From: DATKCN01 sp035513175 | GTDB taxonomy: Bacteria > Chloroflexota > Chloroflexia > Thermomicrobiales > CFX8 | Length of the DNA stretch: 12,175 bases | NCBI GenBank assembly: GCA_035513175.1 | Contig: DATKCN010000260.1 | Coordinates: 1 to 12,175, forward strand | Reading direction: 5' to 3' | Part shown: positions 6,974 through 12,175 of the stretch, one piece after another | Layout: every line of letters begins with the position of its first letter | Position numbering within the stretch: position 1 is the first letter of the stretch | The notes under the pieces: generated by a model | The model's input: the letters and a program-made list of their open reading frames with translations, nothing else | What the model was told of the DNA's origin: nothing | The model's database searches: none | Program-made: the position numbers and the translations under genes

Positions 6974-7764
6974 TCGCGACGCAGACAGCCGTCGACAGCC
7001 CGCTGGAGATCGGCGGCAAGCAGTTCACCTCCCGGCTGATGCTGGGCACCGGCAAGTACCGCACGCACGAGGAGATGATCGGCGCCTTCGAGGCGTCGGG
7101 CACGCAGATCATCACCGTCGCGCTGCGCCGCATCGACTTCGACGACCCGGCCAGCCGCTCGGTGCTGGAGAATGTCGACTGGTCCCAGTACCAGATCCTG
7201 CCGAACACGGCCGGTTGCGCCACGGCGGCCGAGGCTATCCGCATCGCCAGGCTGGCCCGCTCGATGGGACTGTCCGACTGGGTCAAGCTGGAGGTCATCC
7301 CCGACCCGGTCTACCTGTTCCCCGATCCCATCGGCACGCTTGAGGCGGCGAAGGTGCTGGTCGAGGAAGGCTTCACCGTCCTGCCCTACATCAGCGACGA
7401 CCCGGTTCTGGCCCGCCAGCTGGAGGAGATCGGCTGCGCGACCGTGATGCCGCTGGCCGCGCCAATCGGCTCCGGGCAGGGGCTGACGCACTTCGACCGC
7501 ATCAGGATCATCATCGAGCAGTCGAGCGTGCCGGTCGTCGTCGACGCCGGCATCGGCGCGCCCAGCGACGCCGCGCTGGCGCTGGAGCTTGGCGCGGACG
7601 CGGTGCTGGTCAACTCGGCCATCGCGCTGGCGCAGGGCCCGCCAGCCATGGCGCGCGCCATGAAGCTGGGCGTCGAAGCGGGCAGGCTCGCGTTCCTCGC
7701 CGGGCGCATGGAGAAGCGACCGAACGCATCGCCCAGCAGCCCGACGACCGGCATCGTGCGGTGA
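6970..7764 (+). CDS. thiG: Thiazole synthase
   Basis: ThiG makes the thiazole phosphate ring from 1-deoxyxylulose 5-phosphate, dehydroglycine and sulfur carried by ThiS thiocarboxylate. The 264-residue protein has the expected length and TIM-barrel motifs: LMLGTGKYRTHEEM (23-36), ALRRID (51-56), WVKLEVIPDP (104-113) with K106 as the Schiff-base lysine and E108, VMPLAAPIGSGQGL (159-172), VVVDAGIGAPSDAA (189-202) and ADAVLVNSAIA (209-219). The ATG overlaps the thiD stop and has AGAAAGGA upstream. An open frame extends upstream of this ATG across thiD, but that is only the alternate frame of thiD. Its stop overlaps the thiE start as GTGA. Its partner ThiS is encoded three genes downstream. Confidence 0.96.
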   Translation: MIATQTAVDSPLEIGGKQFTSRLMLGTGKYRTHEEMIGAFEASGTQIITVALRRIDFDDPASRSVLENVDWSQYQILPNTAGCATAAEAIRIARLARSMGLSDWVKLEVIPDPVYLFPDPIGTLEAAKVLVEEGFTVLPYISDDPVLARQLEEIGCATVMPLAAPIGSGQGLTHFDRIRIIIEQSSVPVVVDAGIGAPSDAALALELGADAVLVNSAIALAQGPPAMARAMKLGVEAGRLAFLAGRMEKRPNASPSSPTTGIVR

Positions 7765-8393
7765 ACGCGGACCTGTGCCGCCGCCTGCGTTACTACCTCG
7801 TGACCGACTCCCGCGTGGACGGCGTCGCGGACCTGGTGGCGCGCTGCGACGCCGCCCTCTCCGGCGGCATGACGGCGGTTCAGCTGCGGGTCAAGGACTG
7901 GTCTGACCGCGACCTGCTGCTGGCCGCCGAGCTGCTGCGCGAGTTGTGCGCGCAACGCGACACCCTGTTCGTCATGAACGACCGCGTCGACATCGCGCTG
8001 GCGGTCGGCGCGGACGGCGCGCACCTCGGCGCGAGCGACCTGCCCGTCACGGTCGCGCGCCGTCTGATGGGCGACGACGCCATCATCGGCTATTCGCCCG
8101 AGACGGAGTCCGACCGCGTCGCCGCCGAGGCCGCTGGGGCGAGCTACCTCGGCGTCGGCCCCGTCTACACGACCGCGACGAAGGACGACGCCGGGGAGGC
8201 GATCGGACTCGACGGGTTGCGTCGCGTCGTCGAGGCGACCCCGCTACCTGTCGTCGGCATCGGCGGCATTGGCGTCGAGCAGGCCCGTGACGTGCTGGCG
8301 ACCGGCGCGGCCGGCGTCGCGATCGTCAGCGCCGTGTTCATGGCGTCGGATCCGGCAAAGGCTGCCCGGCGGCTGGTGGAGGCGACATCGTGA
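7761..8393 (+). CDS. thiE: Thiamine phosphate synthase
   Basis: ThiE joins HMP-pyrophosphate with thiazole phosphate to give thiamine phosphate. The 210-residue protein has the conserved TIM-barrel points in order: YYLVTD (11-16), VQLRVKD (40-46; R43 and K45, with valine where glutamate is usual), NDRVDIALAVGADGAHLG (73-90), IGYS (109-112), YLGVGPVYTTATKDDA (129-144), VVGIGGI (164-170) and GVAIVSA (185-191). The phosphate and pyrophosphate contacts needed for synthase activity are therefore present, unlike in the paralogue that follows. The GTG start overlaps the thiG stop and its stop overlaps the next GTG, so it lies in the middle of a coupled chain. Confidence 0.94.
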   Translation: MNADLCRRLRYYLVTDSRVDGVADLVARCDAALSGGMTAVQLRVKDWSDRDLLLAAELLRELCAQRDTLFVMNDRVDIALAVGADGAHLGASDLPVTVARRLMGDDAIIGYSPETESDRVAAEAAGASYLGVGPVYTTATKDDAGEAIGLDGLRRVVEATPLPVVGIGGIGVEQARDVLATGAAGVAIVSAVFMASDPAKAARRLVEATS

Positions 8394-9076
8394 AGCGCAT
8401 CCCGCGCCTGCACCTCATCGGCCCGCTTGACGGGCTGACCGCCGCCGAGTACGCGGACGTTGCGGCGGCCGCTGCCGAGGGGGGCGTCGACGGCGTGCAC
8501 GTGCGTCTGCCGGGCGCGGCGGCCGACGACGTGCTGGCTCTGGCGCGAGAGCTGCGCGGCCGCATTGGCAACGCGGCGCTGATCGTCAACGACCGGCTCG
8601 ACGTCGCGCTGGTCGCGGGAGCGGACGGCGCGCAGCTCGGCGAGCGCAGCTTGAGCGTGTCCGACGCGCGCGGTCTGCTAGGCGACGCGCTCCTGATCGG
8701 CCGCTCGGTGCACGATGTCGAAGGCGCCCGCCGCACGGCGGATGACGGCGCGGACTACCTGCTGGCCGGGCACGTCTTCGACACGATCAGCAAGGCGGGC
8801 ACGCCGGGACGCGGGCTCGACTGGCTGGCCGAAATCGCCGCCGCCGTCGACGTCCCGGTGATCGCCATCGGCGGCGTCACGATCGAACGCATCCCGGCCG
8901 TTATGGAAACGGGAGCATACGGCGTCGCGATGGGCCGCGAGCTGTTGCGGGCAGCAGATCCGAAGGCGGCCGCGCAGGCAACATCCGCGCTAGGGGCGCA
9001 TCACATGCGCCCCGCTTCACGACGCGTCTCTGGATCGGTAGCGCAGACTACGACGCCGTGCGGCGGCGCGACGTAG
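8390..9076 (+). CDS. tenI: TenI-like thiazole tautomerase (ThiE superfamily) with a repeat-encoded C-terminus
   Basis: This is a second ThiE-fold protein, 228 residues, starting at a GTG that overlaps the thiE stop. It keeps IVNDRLDVALVAGADGAQLG (65-84) and IAIGGV (158-163) but lacks the ThiE-type QLRxK site, having HVRLPG (37-42) instead. It carries AGHVFDTISKAGTPGRGL (126-143), matching the GHVF signature of TenI, where the histidine (H128 here) is needed to aromatise the ThiG product. TenI function is therefore more likely than a second ThiE. The natural protein seems to end near residue 200: residues 201-228 and the TAG stop are encoded by an inserted repeat copy. An inactive or divergent ThiE remains possible. 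Confidence 0.82.
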   Translation: MKRIPRLHLIGPLDGLTAAEYADVAAAAAEGGVDGVHVRLPGAAADDVLALARELRGRIGNAALIVNDRLDVALVAGADGAQLGERSLSVSDARGLLGDALLIGRSVHDVEGARRTADDGADYLLAGHVFDTISKAGTPGRGLDWLAEIAAAVDVPVIAIGGVTIERIPAVMETGAYGVAMGRELLRAADPKAAAQATSALGAHHMRPASRRVSGSVAQTTTPCGGAT

Positions 9077-9113
9077 GCAGGCATCGAGCCGGGCTCATGC
9101 GATGCGCCCCTAC
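8991..9113. repeat. Dispersed ~125 bp repeat with inverted hairpin arms, copy 2
   Basis: The left arm starts TAGGGGCGCAT (8991-9001) and closes with ATGCGCCCC around a CAC loop. The right arm ends GATGCGCCCCTAC (9101-9113) and forms its own imperfect hairpin. The interior core GGATCGGTAGC (9032-9042) is the inverted counterpart of the core in copy 1, at the same distance (71 bases) from the corresponding end. The arms have diverged from copies 1 and 3 in the loop (no GGCA). It overlaps the 3' end of the tenI-like gene and separates it from thiS. Confidence 0.75.
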
Positions 9114-9165
9114 GCGGTCAAGGGGCACGCCTCTGCCACGTGACCATGAATCGAGGAGGAACACA

Positions 9166-9384
9166 ATGGCACAGACCACGAAGCTGCAATTGACGTTGAA
9201 CGGCAATCAGACCGCCGTCGATGCTGGAACGACGCTGGGGCAACTGATCGACGCGCGGGGCATCGAGCGCCGCATGATCGCCGTCGAGTACAACGGTGAG
9301 ATCGTCCCACGGCACGAGTACGACGACATCGTCCTCAATGACGGCGATCAGATGGAGGTCGTGCAGATGGTCGGAGGCGGATGA
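9166..9384 (+). CDS. thiS: Sulfur carrier protein ThiS
   Basis: This small ubiquitin-fold protein of 72 residues (E. coli ThiS has 66) ends in MVGGG, giving the C-terminal Gly-Gly that is adenylated and converted to a thiocarboxylate to feed sulfur to ThiG. Typical segments are LTLNGNQTAV (9-18), GTTLGQLI (21-28), IAVEYNGEIVPR (38-49) and LNDGDQMEVVQMVGGG (57-72). GAGGAGGA (9153-9160) lies five bases before the ATG. ThiF, which activates the tail, is not encoded in the window. The gene follows a repeat insertion, so its strong ribosome site may matter more than coupling to tenI. Confidence 0.95.
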   Translation: MAQTTKLQLTLNGNQTAVDAGTTLGQLIDARGIERRMIAVEYNGEIVPRHEYDDIVLNDGDQMEVVQMVGGG

Positions 9385-9387
9385 GCG

Positions 9388-10083
9388 ATGGGACAGCAAT
9401 CCTTCTTCGCCGGCCTGTGCGCTGAAAACGCCGGCATGCACCATGCCGGGCTGGCGCACCCGATGGTGCGCGGCATCGGCGCCGGGTCGCTGCCGGACGA
9501 AACGTTCCGCTTCTATATCGAGCAGGACTACCAGTTCCTCGTCCGCTACGCGCGCGTCATCGCGCAGACCGTCGCCGCCAGCCCGGACCTGCCGACCGCG
9601 ACGCAGCTCGCCAACCTGCTGCACGGCACACTGGCCGTCGAGATCGACGCGCTGGTGGAGCTGTACGAGGGGTTCGGCGGCGAGCGGTCGCGGCTGGACA
9701 AGGTCGCCCCGGCGCCGGGATGCCAGGCGTACACCGACCACCTGCTGGCCTGCGCGGCGACCGGCAACCTGCTGGTCATGCTGGCCGCCATCCTGCCCTG
9801 CCAGTGGGGTTATCGCGAGATCGGACGGCGTCTGCTGGCCGAGGGACTGCCGAATGACGCGCGCTACGCGCGGTGGATTCAGGAATACGCCGCCGACGAG
9901 TACGGAGATCTGGTCGACTGGGTCATCGGACGCTTCGACGCGCTGGCCGTCGAGGAGGGCGTCCTCGCCCGCACCCGCGCGCGGGAGGTGTTCGCCCTCA
10001 GCACCCGCTACGAGCTGGGCTTCTGGGAGATGTCATGGACGCGCCAGACATGGGCCCGGGCGCCGGAACCCGCGCGAGCCTGA
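9388..10083 (+). CDS. tenA: Aminopyrimidine aminohydrolase / thiaminase II (TenA)
   Basis: TenA hydrolyses aminopyrimidine breakdown products of thiamine to HMP, and can cleave thiamine, so it serves salvage. The 231-residue all-helical protein has HPMV (24-27), YIEQDYQFL (43-51) with D47, the catalytic cysteine in LPCQWGY (136-142; C138), and the final YELGFWEM (208-215) with E209. GGAGG lies just upstream in the end of thiS and the ATG is three bases past the thiS stop. HMP made here would be used by ThiD, the first gene of the operon. The last ~10 residues are arginine- and alanine-rich and not conserved. Confidence 0.93.
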   Translation: MGQQSFFAGLCAENAGMHHAGLAHPMVRGIGAGSLPDETFRFYIEQDYQFLVRYARVIAQTVAASPDLPTATQLANLLHGTLAVEIDALVELYEGFGGERSRLDKVAPAPGCQAYTDHLLACAATGNLLVMLAAILPCQWGYREIGRRLLAEGLPNDARYARWIQEYAADEYGDLVDWVIGRFDALAVEEGVLARTRAREVFALSTRYELGFWEMSWTRQTWARAPEPARA

Positions 10084-10136
10084 CGCTCGTGACAAGCCGC
10101 CCAAAGCGCGCGGCGACTAACCCGGAGACGGGGCGA

Positions 10137-10165
10137 TTGCGGCGGCGCGCCGCCTCTCTTAGACT
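10137..10165 (+). promoter_or_regulatory. Candidate promoter of the GGT-family gene
   Basis: TTGCGG (10137-10142) and TAGACT (10160-10165) are spaced by exactly 17 bases (3 of 6 and 4 of 6 consensus matches). Transcription would start near 10172, about 36 bases before the GTG. The spacer overlaps a perfect 14-base palindrome. Confidence 0.4.
10141..10154. repeat. Perfect 14-base GC palindrome between tenA and the GGT-family gene
   Basis: GGCGGCGCGCCGCC equals its own reverse complement. It lies between the two boxes of the candidate promoter and could be an operator. In RNA it could only form a small-loop hairpin; the following TCTCTT is a weak terminator tail for tenA. Chance is possible in such GC-rich DNA. 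Confidence 0.35.
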
Positions 10166-10207
10166 GGCTGATGCCGGAGGGGCGCATGTCGAGAGAGGGA
10201 CTGAACC

Positions 10208-11923
10208 GTGGGCACGCGCAGCGAGTGGTTGATCGACAAGAGCGAGGCAGTCAGCCGCGAAGGCATGGTCACCGCCATGCAGCCACAGGCGGCTGAAGCG
10301 GGCGCGGAAATGCTGCGGCGAGGCGGCAATGCCATCGACGCCGCTGTCGCCACCGCCTTCGCCGTCGGCGTCGTCGAGCCGTTCATGAGCGGCGTCGGCG
10401 GCATCGCCTTCATGGTCTACCGCGACTCCTCCAGCGGCGAGACGATCTGCTTCGACGGCAGCACCGTGCTTCCCAAAGCGATCCGCCCCGATCAGTTCGA
10501 GCTGCTCGATCCGGGACAGACCGCGGGGCTCTACGGCTGGCGGGCCACGAAGGACGACCAGAACAGCACCGGCTGGCTGGCGCCCGGCGTGCCCGGCATG
10601 CCGGCCCTGATGGGTGAGGCGCACCAGCGCCACGGCCGCCTGCCGTGGAGCGACCTGCTGCAGCCCGCCATCCGGCTGGCCGAGGATGGCTTCGAGGTCA
10701 ACCACTACGTCGCGATGACCACCGCCTGGCAGCACGACCGGCTGTCGCGCGTGCCGGAAAGCAAGCGCACGTTCTTTCGCCCGAACGGCGCGCCCCTCTC
10801 GCCGCCCATCGGCGGACCGGGCGACGCGCTCACACAGCCCGACCTGGCGCGCACGCTGCGGCTGATCGCCGCGCAGGGGCCGGAGGTCGTCTACACCGGC
10901 GAGGTGGCGCGCCTGATCGCCGACGACATGGCCCGCAACGGAGGACTGATTACCGAGGAGGACCTGGCCGCCCACCAGACGCTGGTCAGCCGGGCCAGCG
11001 CGATCGACTACAGGGACGGGCAACTGCTGGGACAGCTGCAGAACACGGGAGACCCGACCGTCGCGCAGGCGCTACGCATCCTGGAGGGCTTCGATGTCGC
11101 CTCGCTCGGCTTCCAGAGCGCCGAGGCGATGCACCTCATCATCGAGGCCATCCGGCTGGCGTTCCTCGACCGGCTGCGCTATCTGGGCGACCCCTCGCTG
11201 ATGCCGGTCCCGATGGAGGGCATCGTCTCGCGCGACTACGCCGCCATCCGGCGCGGCGCGCTGGACCCGAGCCGCGCCAGCCCAGGGGCGGAGCCGGGCG
11301 ACCCGTGGCCATTTGAGACGACGGTCGACGCCGTGCGATTCAAGCGCAGTGCCGTGTCCGGCGACGGGCAGACGACGCACGTCAACGTTGTCGACAAGGA
11401 TCGCAACATGGTGTCACTCACCTCGACGCTCGGCGACGCCTACGGCTCAGCGGTCACCATTGCCAAGACCGGCATCGTGCTCAACAACGCGACCATGTGG
11501 TTTGACCCGGTCCCCGGCAGCGTCAACTCGATCGGCCCTGGCAAGCGGGTGATGTCTGCCGCGTCGCCGTTCCTGCTGCTGCGGGACGGCGCGCCCTACG
11601 CCGCCATCGGCTCGCCGGGTGGCCGGCGTGTCATTTCGGCCGTGTACCAGGTGATCATCAACCTGATCGATTTCGAGCAGGGCATGCAGGCGGCGATCTC
11701 CGCGCCACGGGCGCATAGCGAAGGGCCGCTCACGGAGATTTCGACTCGTTTCGGCGACGAGGTGATCGAAGCGCTGGCCGCCATGGGTCACCAGATCGCG
11801 CGGCGGGAGGACACCCTCTCCGCGAGCTTTTTCGCCCGGCCAAGCGGCATTCGCGTGCACGACGACGGCACGCTGCGTGGGGGCGTCTTCCAGTACTCGC
11901 CCGCGACGGCGGTAGGGATATAG
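10208..11923 (+). CDS. Gamma-glutamyltransferase-family Ntn-hydrolase (atypical)
   Basis: The 571-residue protein begins with the family's MVTAMQPQAAEAGAEMLRRG (20-39) and GGNAIDAAVATAFA. The self-cleavage site is visible as GQTTHVNVVDKD (387-398): T389 should become the N-terminal nucleophile, giving subunits of about 388 and 183 residues. GSPGG (468-472) is present. Several residues that hold the gamma-glutamyl group in classical GGT are missing: the DFRExAP arginine is replaced in FDGSTVLP (82-89), SSMSP is MSAASP (449-454), and the NNQMDDF loop is NNATMWFDP (426-434). No signal peptide is seen, so it is probably cytoplasmic. An amide or acyl substrate other than glutathione is likely, as in YwrD- or HpxW-like relatives. 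The GTG start has GAGAGAGGGA upstream; M20 is an alternative. Confidence 0.88.
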   Translation: MGTRSEWLIDKSEAVSREGMVTAMQPQAAEAGAEMLRRGGNAIDAAVATAFAVGVVEPFMSGVGGIAFMVYRDSSSGETICFDGSTVLPKAIRPDQFELLDPGQTAGLYGWRATKDDQNSTGWLAPGVPGMPALMGEAHQRHGRLPWSDLLQPAIRLAEDGFEVNHYVAMTTAWQHDRLSRVPESKRTFFRPNGAPLSPPIGGPGDALTQPDLARTLRLIAAQGPEVVYTGEVARLIADDMARNGGLITEEDLAAHQTLVSRASAIDYRDGQLLGQLQNTGDPTVAQALRILEGFDVASLGFQSAEAMHLIIEAIRLAFLDRLRYLGDPSLMPVPMEGIVSRDYAAIRRGALDPSRASPGAEPGDPWPFETTVDAVRFKRSAVSGDGQTTHVNVVDKDRNMVSLTSTLGDAYGSAVTIAKTGIVLNNATMWFDPVPGSVNSIGPGKRVMSAASPFLLLRDGAPYAAIGSPGGRRVISAVYQVIINLIDFEQGMQAAISAPRAHSEGPLTEISTRFGDEVIEALAAMGHQIARREDTLSASFFARPSGIRVHDDGTLRGGVFQYSPATAVGI

Positions 11924-11955
11924 GGCGATCGCGCGGCGAAGCGCACAATTCTGAC

Positions 11956-12080
11956 GTAGGGGCGCATGGCAATGCGCCCTGCTGGCCCCCGCGCCCGTCG
12001 ATCGGCAGCAGTGTGTTCGGCATGTCGTTGCATCCCGCACGATCGGACGTCCAGCCGGGCGCATTGCCATGCGCCCCTAC
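11956..12080. repeat. Dispersed ~125 bp repeat with inverted hairpin arms, copy 3
   Basis: The arms 11956-11979 and 12057-12080 are inverted copies of each other and are identical to the arms of copy 1 over 24 bases. The interior core GATCGGCAGCA (12000-12010) is the exact inverse of the core in copy 1 and lies 70 bases from the corresponding end, so this copy is in the opposite orientation. It sits between two convergent genes, where its hairpins could help end transcription, although no T-tract follows. Confidence 0.85.
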
Positions 12081-12092
12081 CGCGACGCTGAC

Positions 12093-12175
12093 TCACACGG
12101 CCCCAGTCGCACGCAGGGTGGCGATACGTTCCGGCGAGTAGCCGAGCAGGTCCCGCAGCACGTCATCGGTGTCGG
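12093..12175 (-). CDS. C-terminal end of a probable CaiB/BaiF family III CoA-transferase (partial)
   Basis: The only visible part is the last 26 codons before a TGA (12095-12093); the rest lies beyond the window. The tail contains DTDDVLRDLLGYSPERIATL and then RATGAV. This matches the typical end of family III CoA-transferases (HTxEVLxELLGYSxxEIxxLRxxGVV), which move CoA between carboxylic acids. The call rests on this short motif alone. The gene converges on the GGT-family gene with one repeat copy between them. Confidence 0.6.
   Translation of the reverse strand, partial: DTDDVLRDLLGYSPERIATLRATGAV

Noticed and set aside
5674..12080. CRISPR array as an explanation for the repeated palindromic units
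   Set aside because: The units are far apart, occur in inverted pairs and are not regularly spaced direct repeats; no cas genes are present.
1..12175. tRNA or rRNA genes
   Set aside because: No GTTCGA-type T-loop within a cloverleaf and no rRNA core segment was recognised on either strand; a covariance-model scan would be needed to be certain.

Overview
The window is GC-rich (often G or C at the third codon position) and densely packed with genes. Many genes start with GTG and overlap by four bases (ATGA or GTGA). Together with the short palindromic-arm intergenic repeats, this looks like a Chloroflexota-type genome (Thermomicrobia or a relative). That placement is an inference from style and gene content; no marker gene is present to confirm it.

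Left part (1-5611, minus strand): four tightly coupled genes transcribed leftwards. In order they are a GT4 glycosyltransferase (4451-5611), a flippase-like UPF0104/LPG-synthase-TM membrane protein (3516-4454), a large GT-C type membrane glycosyltransferase whose frame continues through a repeat into an exported-looking beta-rich domain (1324-3519), and a zinc-ribbon protein carrying two methyltransferase domains in tandem (1321 leftwards, cut by the window edge). The set looks like a cell-surface glycan or glycolipid module: two sugar-transfer steps, a possible lipid-handling step and methylation.

Centre (5612-6157): the divergent intergenic region. It holds a ~126 bp repeat with inverted arms, a good promoter candidate for the leftward operon whose -35 box lies inside a repeat arm, and a TPP riboswitch (5911-6005) followed by an intrinsic terminator (6023-6059) leading into the thiamine genes.

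Right-centre (6158-10083, plus strand): a thiamine operon in the order thiD, thiG, thiE, tenI-like, [repeat], thiS, tenA. It covers thiazole formation (ThiG, ThiS, TenI), HMP phosphorylation and salvage (ThiD, TenA) and coupling (ThiE). ThiC, ThiF, ThiO/ThiH and ThiL are not in the window. A second repeat copy interrupts the operon and supplies the last 28 codons of the tenI-like gene.

Right end (10084-12175): a gamma-glutamyltransferase-family Ntn-hydrolase (10208-11923) that lacks several classical GGT substrate residues, a third repeat copy (11956-12080), and the C-terminal end of a convergent gene resembling a CaiB/BaiF family III CoA-transferase.

The most notable non-coding signal is the ~125 bp repeat family: three copies, all intergenic or at gene ends, with near-identical inverted hairpin arms and a shared interior core at the same offset. 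A second, unrelated paired-arm repeat sits in frame inside the GT-C gene.
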